A stretch of DNA of 64,000 nucleotides from CAVQBP01 sp963782475 (GTDB taxonomy: Bacteria; Bacteroidota; Ignavibacteria; Ignavibacteriales; Ignavibacteriaceae): assembly GCA_963782475.1 (NCBI GenBank), contig CAWAJW010000012.1, forward strand, positions 1,364,001-1,428,000, in the 5' to 3' direction. A program made the position numbers and the translations under genes. The notes under the pieces are model-generated. The model was not told the origin of the DNA. It did no database searches and saw nothing but the letters and a program-made list of their open reading frames with translations. Shown piece after piece: positions 56,346 through 64,000 of the stretch (its first letter is position 1; every line of letters starts with the position of its first letter).

Positions 56346-57390
56346 ATGAATAAAATAATAGATCTAAGAAGTGATACTGTTACCAGGCCTTCCGAGCAAA
56401 TGCGTAAAGCAATGTATGAAGCCGAAGTTGGTGATGATGTTTTTGGGGAAGACCCGACTGTAAATAAGCTTCAGGAATATGCTGCTGAAATTTTAGGAAA
56501 AGAATCCGCACTTTATGTAGCAAGCGGTGTAATGGGAAATCAAATCTGCCTGAATGTTCTAACTAATCCCGGTGATGAAGTCATTTGTGAAAAAGATGCT
56601 CATATATTTCATTATGAATCAGGATCTCCGGCCGCATTAAGCGGAATTCAATTGATGCCGGTCGAAGGAAAATTAGGTGTATTTACTAATGAGCAAATAG
56701 AACCTTTGATTAGGCCCGAAAGCGCTTATTACATGCCGCGAACAAAAGTTGTTGAGATTGAGAATACACATAATCGAGCAGGCGGTACTATCTTTCCACT
56801 GGAAAAAATAAAAGAGATAAAAATAGTGGCGGATAAATATAACTTAAAATTTCATCTTGACGGAGCAAGAATATGGAATGCATCTGTTGCAGCTAAAATT
56901 CCGGTTAAAGAATATGCCTCCTATTTTGATTCTGTGTCATGCTGTTTATCTAAAGGTCTTGGAGCGCCTGCGGGTTCTTTAATTGGAGGAACCAAAGAAT
57001 TTATAAAGGAAGCACACAGGGTTAGAAAAGCATGGGGCGGGGGAATGAGACAGATCGGAATTCTTGCCGCTGCCGGATTATATGCACTAAAAAATAATAT
57101 TGAACGGCTGCAGGAAGATCATGAAAAAGCTCAGACTTTGGCTAAAGCTATAAATGAAATTCCGTCTTTGGAAATAAATATGGATTCAGTTCAAACTAAT
57201 ATATTAATGTTCAAACCATTAAAGTTATCGGTTGAAGAATCAATGAGAAAAATGTAGAGATAAAAGGATTTTGATTACTCCTGGTTCTGTAGGATATTTG
57301 CGTGCAGTAACTCACCTTGATGTTTCTTTTGAAGATATTGAAAAAGCAAAAAGAATAATTAATGAAGTATTTGAAAACAATAATTCTTAA
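56346..57390 (+). pseudogene. ltaE: Low-specificity L-threonine aldolase with a late frameshift
   Basis: A PLP enzyme cleaving L-threonine or allo-threonine to glycine and acetaldehyde. The main frame (303 codons) has IDLRSDTVTRPSEQMRKAM, FGEDPTVNKL, LDGAR with Asp172 for the pyridine nitrogen, and Lys193 in SCCLSKGLGAPAGS as the Schiff-base lysine. It ends prematurely at VEESMRKM. Dropping one A from the A5 run at 57248-57252 continues it as CRDKRILITPGSVGYLRAVTHLDVSFEDIEKAKRI to the TAA at 57390, the normal C-terminus and length (about 347 residues). A homopolymer sequencing error is plausible. As written the enzyme lacks about 45 C-terminal residues. Confidence 0.85.
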
Positions 57391-57465
57391 TCCTAATCTT
57401 AATCCTAATTTTATTCTTAATCCCATTCCTCCTTTAGATTAAGATAACGAATAAGATTAAGAAAG
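57383..57465. repeat. CTTAATC-type repeat, partly inverted
   Basis: The gap after the aldolase holds CTTAATCCTAATCTTAATCC and TTCTTAATCCC, then the complementary series GATTAAGATAACGAATAAG and ATTAAGAAAG. The two series can fold on each other. It is simple-sequence intergenic DNA that also serves as leader for the thioesterase gene. Confidence 0.5.
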
Positions 57466-57471
57466 TTTAAA

Positions 57472-57924
57472 ATGGAAATAACAAATTTTAAACATAAAAT
57501 AACCATCAAAGTCAGGTTTAATGAAGTTGATATGCTAGGTGTATGCAACAACGCAGTCTATATAACTTATTTTGAAGAAGCACGTCTTCAATATTTTAAA
57601 GAATTGGGTTTAATTCCAAAAGAAGGAATCTTCTCCAACGGTAAATTATTTTATGTAGTAAGAAATGAAATTAATTATAAAGATCATGCAAGGTTTGATG
57701 AAGAATTAAATATTTATTCTAAAATTTCATTTATAAAGAATTCCAGTTTCGGCTTTGAACATTTAATTGTGAAGTCAAAAGAAAATATTATTGTAGCGGA
57801 TGGAAAAGGTGTAATTGTTTATGTAGATCCGTCAACAAAAAAATCAACTTCTTTATCAAAAGAATTTTATGAGAAGATTTCTGAATTTGAAGATGAGGTA
57901 GAAATAATGAAGGATGATAATTAA
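57472..57924 (+). CDS. Hot-dog fold acyl-CoA thioesterase (YbgC/FadM/4HBT type)
   Basis: A 150-residue cytoplasmic enzyme. The family signature is at residues 13-38: KVRFNEVDMLGVCNNAVYITYFEEAR, with the acidic residues of the EVD segment (Glu/Asp at about 19-21) in the catalytic region and NNAVY forming the central helix. Later strands are LFYVVRNEINYKDHARFDEELNIYSKI and IIVADGKGVIVYVD. It hydrolyses acyl-CoA or acyl-thioester substrates; chain length cannot be read from sequence. It lies on the same strand as the threonine aldolase with a repeat between, probably not functionally linked. It converges on the RND operon. Confidence 0.85.
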   Translation: MEITNFKHKITIKVRFNEVDMLGVCNNAVYITYFEEARLQYFKELGLIPKEGIFSNGKLFYVVRNEINYKDHARFDEELNIYSKISFIKNSSFGFEHLIVKSKENIIVADGKGVIVYVDPSTKKSTSLSKEFYEKISEFEDEVEIMKDDN

Positions 57925-58086
57925 TAAATGTATAAAGAATGTTTAAATGGATGATTGATTGAATGATGTGTATGATCTTCAACTTTAATATGGCTTCTCC
58001 CGGTAAAACAGGATTCACCATGCGGGTTTGTTCTTGAACCTGAACTTACTCTTCAACTCCAGCCAATTTCTATCATTCTAATGAGC

Positions 58087-61000
58087 TTATTTTTCTATAA
58101 TCCTTAATATCGATGGAAGCACGATAAGTAGCAGCGGCAATGCAATAATAAACCCGCCGATAATTGCAATGGCCAAAGGCTGATGCATTTGTGCTCCGGT
58201 GCCGATACCAAAAGCTAAAGGTAATAATGCAATGATTGCACCAAATGCAGTCATAAGTTTTGGACGAAGTCTTGTGGAAATTGAATAGACAATAGCATCT
58301 TCTTTTGTTCGATCATGAACCTTGTATTCATAGTACTGCAGATAAGTAAATATTGAGTTTTCGCCTATTATTCCTACGATCATAATTATGCCTGTATAGC
58401 TGCCTACATTTAACGGCGTACCGGTAATAAAAAGTGCCAGCAGGCTTCCTGAGATTCCAAGTATTGCGATAAAAATAATTGCAATTGATACTTTTACATT
58501 CCTGAACAAAAATAAAATTACAGTAAATACAAGCAGTACGGCCAGTATCAGTATAATCATTAAGTCGCTGAAAGCTTTCTGCTGCTCTGCGTAAGAACCG
58601 CCGTATACAATTTCATACCCGGTTGGCAATTTTATTTTTTTTGAAATGCTCTTCTGAATATCATTTAAAGTGCTTCCAAGGTCTCTATTATTTAAACGGG
58701 CAGTAACATTAAACATCTGCTTTAAATTTTCCCTGTCGATTTCTGCTACTCCCTTTTCAATTTTTATATTCTCGAATTCGCTAACAGGCTTAATTCCGCC
58801 ATTATTAAGGAAAATAAATCCATGCTTCAGGTCATCCAGAGTATTATACAGCTTTCCATCAAACATTCTGATATTGAAAAGCTGGTTCTGACCTAAAATA
58901 TCTCCAACCACTTCCCCTTTTATTTTTGAGTTCATTTGAAACTGCAAATCATTGGGAGTTAAGCCGTATTGTGCTAAAGCATCATTCTTCGGATTAAAAA
59001 TGATGCTGGGACCCGCAATTGTAATTCCGTCAAAAACATCTGCTGTCCCTCTCACACTGTCAACTACATCCGCAACCTTTTCAGCTAAACCTTCAAGAGT
59101 GCTTTGATCATCGCCAAAAACTTTTATTTCAACCGGCTGTCTTGAACTAATTAAGTCACCTATCATATCTTCTATAATCTGACCGAAATCTACCTGCAGG
59201 GCAGGAAGCTTTGCTTCAACTTGTCTTCGAATTTCATCGGCGACTTCTTCGGTAGTTAAGTTTCTATTTTTTTTCAGTTGAATTGTATAGTCCCCTGTAT
59301 TCGGCTCGGTGATAAAAAAACCGTTTTGTGTGCCGATTTGCCTCGAAAAACTTTCAACTTCAGGAGTTTTTTTCAAAATTCCATCCACTACATCAAGCAT
59401 TTTGTCGGTTCCATCAAGAGATGTTCCGGGAGGGCTTACAAAATCAAGTATAATTGAACCTTCATCCATATTGGGTAAAAATCCCGAGGGTAATGCTGGA
59501 ATAATAAACCAGGCTGCAGCTATTAAAATAATTACAAATACAATCGATATAATTGGCTTATAAATGAAAAAGTAAACCCAGTTTCGTTTCTTTAATTCTT
59601 TATGCTCTTTTAATGCCGATTCTTTTTTAGAAAAGAGAAGATAAATTACAGGAAGAATTATCCAAGTGACGAAAAATGAACAGACTAAGGTGATAATCAT
59701 TGTGTTTGTTAATACTTTAAAGTACGCTCCTGCAACGCCGCTCATTAAAAAGAACGGGAAGAATATTACTATTGTGCTGAGTGAAGAACCTATCATTGCC
59801 GGGATAAGATATTTGATGGCTTTAATTACTAGTGTATTACTTGTCTCTTCCGGGTTTTCTTCATGTGTCCGGTGTATCTGTTCAACAACAACTATAGCAT
59901 CATCTATTATTAATCCGATTGAAGCTGCAATTGCACCGATAGTCATGATGTTTATTGTATAACCTATTACATATAAAACAGCAAATGTGAGTCCAAGTGT
60001 TACTGGTATAGTTACCAAAATAACCGAACTTGCTTTAACAGATCTTAAGAAAATTACAGTTACAAAAATTGCCAGTAAAAGACCGATCCAGACAACATCC
60101 TTAATACTGCCGATTGCATCTGAAACAAAACTTGCCTGATCATAAAACGGACGAATAATAACACCTTTGGGCAAAATACGTTTCAAATTCGGCATCTCTT
60201 TATTAATAGCATTTTCAACATCTATAAGGTTTGCTGTTGGTTGTTTTAAAATATGAATAAGAGGTACTACTTTTCCATTTGCTTTTATTTTGACATATTG
60301 TCTCTCGGAACCTATTTCAACATTCGAAATATCTTTTAATCTTATTACTCTCCTTTGATTATTTGCAATCACCAGGTTTTCAAGATCGCTTTTATTTTTC
60401 TGTGTTGCCTCTGTTAATGTTAAATAAAGTCTGTTATAACTATTTAAATAGCCTGTTGAAGAAATGAAGTTTGATTCCGATATTTTGTTTGCAACTTCTT
60501 GAGGTGAAATTTTCAGATTGCTTAATTTAGCAGGATCTAATATTATATGATATTCTTCAATTTCCCCGCCTGCAACTCCTATTTCGGAAATGCCGTCAAT
60601 CCTTGATAAAAAAGGTTTAATAATAAATTCTGCTATATTCCTTAATTCAATTTGACTATACCCTTTTCCCTCCAAAGAAAAGCCCATAATAGGGAATATG
60701 GAAGGGTTCATCTTTTCAACAGAAATATTTATTCCTGCCGGGAGGTTTTGCCTGATTTCATTTATTCGTGATTCAATTCTTTGCTGGTCGAGATCTATAT
60801 CTGAACTCCAGTTAAAGAATGCCGATATTTCACAGCTTCCCCGGCTGGTTGCGCTTCTAACCAAATTTAAATCTTGTACGCGCTTTATTGCATTCTCCAG
60901 CGGAACAGTAACTGTTACCATCATTTTATCTACAGGCTGTTCACCGTTATCGGCAATCACCTTGATTTTTGGAAAAGTAATATCGGGAAATAAGCCGGAT

Positions 61001-61092
61001 TGAATATTTAATAAAGAGTAGATTCCTCCTAATAAAATCAGTATCAGTATAACTGCAATTGGTCCTTTAAATGTGACATAAAAGTTTTTCAT
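58087..61092 (-). CDS. RND efflux pump inner-membrane transporter (AcrB/CzcA superfamily)
   Basis: A 1001-residue proton-driven pump. The first helix (GPIAVILILILLGGIYSLLNI) is followed by a large periplasmic loop (LFPDITFPKIKVIADN). The TM4 proton relay is GLIIDDAIVVVEQIHR with paired Asp, as in HAE-type pumps. The second half has GFLPNMDEGSIILDF and the final helix block is MTAFGAIIALLPLAFGIGTG. Slightly short for the family (about 1030) but with both halves complete. It overlaps the adaptor gene by four bases (ATGA), so translation is coupled. With the adaptor and outer-membrane factor it forms a complete tripartite system. The substrate is probably drugs, solvents or lipids; metal specificity is not indicated. 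Confidence 0.93.
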   Translation of the reverse strand: MKNFYVTFKGPIAVILILILLGGIYSLLNIQSGLFPDITFPKIKVIADNGEQPVDKMMVTVTVPLENAIKRVQDLNLVRSATSRGSCEISAFFNWSSDIDLDQQRIESRINEIRQNLPAGINISVEKMNPSIFPIMGFSLEGKGYSQIELRNIAEFIIKPFLSRIDGISEIGVAGGEIEEYHIILDPAKLSNLKISPQEVANKISESNFISSTGYLNSYNRLYLTLTEATQKNKSDLENLVIANNQRRVIRLKDISNVEIGSERQYVKIKANGKVVPLIHILKQPTANLIDVENAINKEMPNLKRILPKGVIIRPFYDQASFVSDAIGSIKDVVWIGLLLAIFVTVIFLRSVKASSVILVTIPVTLGLTFAVLYVIGYTINIMTIGAIAASIGLIIDDAIVVVEQIHRTHEENPEETSNTLVIKAIKYLIPAMIGSSLSTIVIFFPFFLMSGVAGAYFKVLTNTMIITLVCSFFVTWIILPVIYLLFSKKESALKEHKELKKRNWVYFFIYKPIISIVFVIILIAAAWFIIPALPSGFLPNMDEGSIILDFVSPPGTSLDGTDKMLDVVDGILKKTPEVESFSRQIGTQNGFFITEPNTGDYTIQLKKNRNLTTEEVADEIRRQVEAKLPALQVDFGQIIEDMIGDLISSRQPVEIKVFGDDQSTLEGLAEKVADVVDSVRGTADVFDGITIAGPSIIFNPKNDALAQYGLTPNDLQFQMNSKIKGEVVGDILGQNQLFNIRMFDGKLYNTLDDLKHGFIFLNNGGIKPVSEFENIKIEKGVAEIDRENLKQMFNVTARLNNRDLGSTLNDIQKSISKKIKLPTGYEIVYGGSYAEQQKAFSDLMIILILAVLLVFTVILFLFRNVKVSIAIIFIAILGISGSLLALFITGTPLNVGSYTGIIMIVGIIGENSIFTYLQYYEYKVHDRTKEDAIVYSISTRLRPKLMTAFGAIIALLPLAFGIGTGAQMHQPLAIAIIGGFIIALPLLLIVLPSILRIIEK

Positions 61093-62030
61093 TTTTGGAT
61101 CTCGACTTTTGCAGTATCAGGAAGTCCATATGCACCGCTTAAAATAACTTTATCATCTTGTTTTAAATTTGAACCTAAGATTTGCACAACGCTGTCATTT
61201 TCAATCCCTTTCTTTATATTCTCTTTAACTGCTGTAGTATCATTAATTAATTTCATTACCCAAAATGCGTCCTGCGTTACATTGGTAACAAGAGAAGATT
61301 TTGGTAAAACCAGGACATTATTTGCTTTATTAAATGGAATCCTTACTGTAACATTTAAATTTTCCGGAAGCTGCTGATAATTAACTAATTTTAAGTAGTA
61401 AGTCTGTGTTTGTGTTGCGGAATCTATTTTTGGTAAGTTTATATCAACTGTACCATTTAAGATTTCACCTCCAGGAAGCTGGATTTTACATCTATCTCCA
61501 ATTTTAATTTTGGATACATCCTCGAAGGGGACACTGACATTAATTCTCATGGAGGACGGATTTGATATTATTCCCAGCTGCTCACCATTGGAAACAAAAT
61601 CCCCCTTGTGATAATTTATTTCTGTTAGAACACCATCGGATTGAGATTTTAATATAACAACACCCCTGAACTTTTTATTCCCAAACGAAATATTTAGGCT
61701 GTCTGCTGCAGCCGATTCCAAAGTTTTTACCTGAAATAGATCATCTCCGGAATTTACAAAATCACCGATATTTTTGTAGACCTTTGAAATATAGCCCTGG
61801 AAAGTTGCTCTTACAATCTCTTTTGTTAAGAAAACTGTGTTTCCGTTTAATTCAATATAATCACTTAGATTAGCTTTGAACGGATGCGTTACAGTTACAG
61901 GTGTACCGCTGCTGACTTCTCCCGAATTATTTTCATCATTTCCCCCGCACGATATTAATATAGTTGATTCTACTAGGAATACTAACAAAAAAAATATTTT
62001 AACTAAAATATCTTTGGATTTTTTTTCCAT
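61089..62030 (-). CDS. RND adaptor (membrane-fusion) lipoprotein
   Basis: A 313-residue periplasmic adaptor. The N-terminus has a lipobox, LIS-Cys28, after a hydrophobic stretch (IFFLLVFLVESTILISC), so it is probably a lipid-anchored protein. Barrel-sandwich parts are YIELNGNTVFLTKEIVRATF and GVVILKSQSDGVLTEINYHKGDFV. The coiled-coil hairpin is almost absent, giving a short adaptor. A beta-barrel (VSVPFEDVSKIKIGDRCKIQ) and membrane-proximal domain follow. It ends four bases inside the pump gene. The short form suggests a pump that contacts its outer-membrane factor through a small bridge. Confidence 0.9.
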   Translation of the reverse strand: MEKKSKDILVKIFFLLVFLVESTILISCGGNDENNSGEVSSGTPVTVTHPFKANLSDYIELNGNTVFLTKEIVRATFQGYISKVYKNIGDFVNSGDDLFQVKTLESAAADSLNISFGNKKFRGVVILKSQSDGVLTEINYHKGDFVSNGEQLGIISNPSSMRINVSVPFEDVSKIKIGDRCKIQLPGGEILNGTVDINLPKIDSATQTQTYYLKLVNYQQLPENLNVTVRIPFNKANNVLVLPKSSLVTNVTQDAFWVMKLINDTTAVKENIKKGIENDSVVQILGSNLKQDDKVILSGAYGLPDTAKVEIQK

Positions 62031-62172
62031 TAATAAAATTTCCTATTACAATATTAAATTTTATGAATTTATTTTTTCTGAATCTCTTTGATTCTTTGTG
62101 AATACTCTGAGGTACTCTGTCTCACTCCTTTTAAAAAAGAATACAGTGAGAACCAGAAAGAAAATTTATGTT

Positions 62173-63438
62173 TCACCAATTCCAATAATTATAGTTACTT
62201 ATTTCAAGTTGATAATTAATTTCAGTAGAGATATAATCTTTTTGCAGATCTATATAATTCCTCAATTCGGTAAGATATTCAACCATAGATAAGTTACCTT
62301 TCGCTAGTTGCTCCAAAGAAATATTTAATAATTTTTTATAATCTTCAATCTGGCTTTTAAAATCAGTTAGATTGTTTCTTAAAGCCCTAACTCTGTTTTC
62401 TGCATCTCTTCTCTGAATTAAAATATTTTTTGCAGCATATTCTCTAAAATCAGTTGTAATTTTTTCTGCGATCAGGCTCTGCTGTCTTGTTAAATCTTTT
62501 TGACCGCCGTCTAAAATAGGTAAAGATAAATTTATACCGGCACTTAATCCGAACCTTCGCTGAATATTATCAATTTCTACTGCATTTATACCTGTGTTAA
62601 AGAATAATTTAATTTGCGGTAAATATTTGGTTTCAAAAACTTTTTGCTGAGCGGCAGTATTTAGGCTGTCAAGATAATATTGAGTTAAAAATTTAGAGCT
62701 GTCGGGCATGGGTAATAAATCTAAATTAACTGAATCGATTAAGACCGTCTGCGTATCTCTGATTCCGCATATTGAATACAGTTGAAAGAGCCCGTTTTTA
62801 TAATTCTGCCAGGTTTGATTCAGATTGATCTGCTGAGATCTTGTTTCAACTTTTAGAAGAAGGTAATCCTGTACATTCTCAATGCCTTTCTGAACTAAGT
62901 CTCCGGCAAGCTTAAGCTGGTTTTCGAGGTTATTTACAACTTCTTTTGAAAGATCATAGAGCTGCCTATCCTGGTAAGTGGTTAGATATTGATCAGCTAC
63001 CTGTTTTGTCAGGTTATGCATCTCAGTATATTGCCGGTTCTCATAACTTTTACCTTGAATTGTTCTTTGGTCTTTTAATGCATCAAGTAAAGGACCGTTA
63101 AAAATATTTTTATCAACATTTAAGAGAGCCGAATATTGACCGCCGTTTGTAATTCCAACATCATAACCGATAGCTTTAGGATCTGGATTCGTGCTGATTA
63201 AATGTCCGTTATTATTAAAATATGGAGCAAATAAATAATCTCCCGTAAGATAAACCTGAAATGCAGAGTTTTGAGCTTCATCCAGTTTTTTCTGGAGATT
63301 GTTTATCAAAAATAAATTGCTGTAATTTTTAATATTGGGTGAATTATCTAATGCTTTATTAATGAAATAATTAAGGTTATATTGTGCAAAGCTGAGGCCG
63401 CAGAAAAATAAAGCAAGTAATATTATTTTTTTTATCAT
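62173..63438 (-). CDS. TolC-family outer-membrane factor
   Basis: A 421-residue channel. It has a signal peptide (MIKKIILLALFFCGLSFA) and then the two-repeat helical pattern of the family: YFINKALDNSPNIKNYSNL in repeat one, and LPQIKLFFNTGINAVEID ... GLSAGINLSLPILDGGQ in repeat two with the conserved LPxxDGG turn. Long heptad helices flank both. It is the first gene of the minus-strand efflux operon and 142 bp before the adaptor. It supplies the trimeric exit duct. The MacA-type adaptor at 29077 lacks a local channel and might also use this one, which is speculative. Confidence 0.9.
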   Translation of the reverse strand: MIKKIILLALFFCGLSFAQYNLNYFINKALDNSPNIKNYSNLFLINNLQKKLDEAQNSAFQVYLTGDYLFAPYFNNNGHLISTNPDPKAIGYDVGITNGGQYSALLNVDKNIFNGPLLDALKDQRTIQGKSYENRQYTEMHNLTKQVADQYLTTYQDRQLYDLSKEVVNNLENQLKLAGDLVQKGIENVQDYLLLKVETRSQQINLNQTWQNYKNGLFQLYSICGIRDTQTVLIDSVNLDLLPMPDSSKFLTQYYLDSLNTAAQQKVFETKYLPQIKLFFNTGINAVEIDNIQRRFGLSAGINLSLPILDGGQKDLTRQQSLIAEKITTDFREYAAKNILIQRRDAENRVRALRNNLTDFKSQIEDYKKLLNISLEQLAKGNLSMVEYLTELRNYIDLQKDYISTEINYQLEISNYNYWNW

Positions 63439-63663
63439 GCCCGGAAGAATATTTTTAATAGTTCCTTCAACTTAAATATCATTTATTTACGAAAAATACC
63501 AAATTGTTAATAATTATTCTTCTGTAAGTCGGCAAATGATTAACAATTAACTGTGTGATAAGAACATTTTATATTGAACTAATTCCATGTAAATGAAGAG
63601 AGAAATAAATTCTGTCTAAATTTAATATTATGAACTTCCTCTGCTTAAATTTAATCAGAAATA
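63439..63663. other. 225-bp AT-rich gap, no gene recognised
   Basis: This gap separates the efflux operon from the PepSY-like gene upstream of it. It contains the weak inverted pair GTTAAT/ATTAAC near 63508-63556. It should hold the promoter of the outer-membrane-factor gene, but I see no confident -10, -24 or operator element. Confidence 0.3.
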
Positions 63664-64000
63664 TTAATCGTTATCTTCTTTATCTTTGCTGTTTTCTTTT
63701 CCTTCCTTCTCCTCATTTTCCTTCTTCATCTTTTCCATCTTCTGAATATTTCCTTTTGAATCCAGGACAACTTCATGTCTTTTATTTCCCTGTTTAACAA
63801 CAATTTCGTAATTTGTTTTTTTACCGCTTGTGACTTTTTCTGCTTTGCTGATTTCACCATCAGGATATTTTTTCATTACTGAACTTTTTACAAAATCGGG
63901 AACATTATTTGAAGCCATAGCTTCTTCAATCTCTGCCACTTTACCATCTTTTGTATAAAGAAGATCTCTTCTTTGTGAACCTTCCATACTTTCTATTTCA
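63664..64000 (-). CDS. PepSY-like protein, C-terminal part, cut by the window edge
   Basis: The frame is open to the window edge (codons before Met at 63987 read EIES), so the true start is outside. The visible part has two short repeats of the pattern GSQRRDLLYTKDGKVAEIEEA and NYEIVVKQGNKRHEVVLDSKG, characteristic of PepSY-like small periplasmic domains. It ends in an unusual Glu/Lys-rich low-complexity tail of about 25 residues (KMEKMKKENEEKEGKENSK). Role unknown; PepSY-like proteins are often periplasmic inhibitors or sensors beside two-component genes. Confidence 0.65.
   Translation of the reverse strand, partial: EIESMEGSQRRDLLYTKDGKVAEIEEAMASNNVPDFVKSSVMKKYPDGEISKAEKVTSGKKTNYEIVVKQGNKRHEVVLDSKGNIQKMEKMKKENEEKEGKENSKDKEDND

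Noticed and set aside
1..64000. CRISPR arrays, tRNA or rRNA genes
   Set aside because: No regularly spaced identical repeats of 25-40 bp, and no cloverleaf or rRNA-like conserved stretches, were noticed on either strand.

Overview
The window reads as AT-rich DNA from an FCB-group bacterium, Ignavibacteriota/Bacteroidota-like. This is inferred from the TonB-dependent receptor with an N-terminal carboxypeptidase-like domain, S23-type four-helix-bundle genes between operon genes, an HMA-AraC copper regulator, and large families of MacB/FtsX-type 'double' permeases. No rRNA, tRNA or CRISPR was found, so the assignment is not firm.

The dominant structure (1-49877) is an array of about 800-residue ABC permeases. 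Each has two MacB_PCD/FtsX halves and ends in a variant of NPVxSLRYE. I count 14 recognisable full-length loci (8 open, 6 frameshifted), the first codons of a fifteenth at the left edge, and two tiny vestiges (9544-9626 and 47384-47440). The left block (1-22256) is on the minus strand and also holds a PQQ-type beta-propeller gene and a small unknown gene. The right block (29077-49877) is on the plus strand. It begins with a MacA/HlyD-type adaptor and two LolD/MacB-type ATPases, separated by four-helix-bundle genes. Between the blocks lie a DUF2293 gene, a histidine kinase/sigma54-activator pair (minus strand) and a TonB-dependent receptor (plus strand).

The most interesting signal is regulatory. 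Five intergenic regions carry the same array of four GNACR-like pentamers spaced exactly 10 bp apart (5131-5165, 22441-22475, 26076-26110, 28805-28839, 42849-42883). Four of them lie 52-55 bp from a -24/-12 (GG-N10-GC/GT/GA) sigma54-like promoter, and the fifth has such a promoter about 167 bp away. These sites precede a left-block permease operon, the longest left-block run, the regulator operon itself, the adaptor-ATPase-permease operon and one right-block permease. I infer that the locally encoded NtrC-type activator controls itself and the whole permease array through this operator.

A 1.66-kb insertion-like unit (about 43089-44748) carries a 516-residue protein. It is bounded by an 8-bp direct repeat and separates one of these promoters from its permease. 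A 12-bp inverted repeat covers the start codon of its gene.

The right end (49936-64000) is ordinary accessory/housekeeping sequence: a secreted concanavalin-like protein; a copper block (CopA-type ATPase, CopZ-type chaperone, HMA-AraC regulator); a secreted TIM-barrel-like protein; a frameshifted threonine aldolase; a hot-dog thioesterase; an RND efflux operon (outer-membrane factor, lipoprotein adaptor, pump); and the end of a PepSY-like gene running off the window.

Nine genes carry one or more frameshifts, several of them in A/T homopolymers. Either the assembly has indel errors or the family is decaying. The sequence alone cannot separate these, although the two vestiges and one multiply broken permease show that some decay is real.
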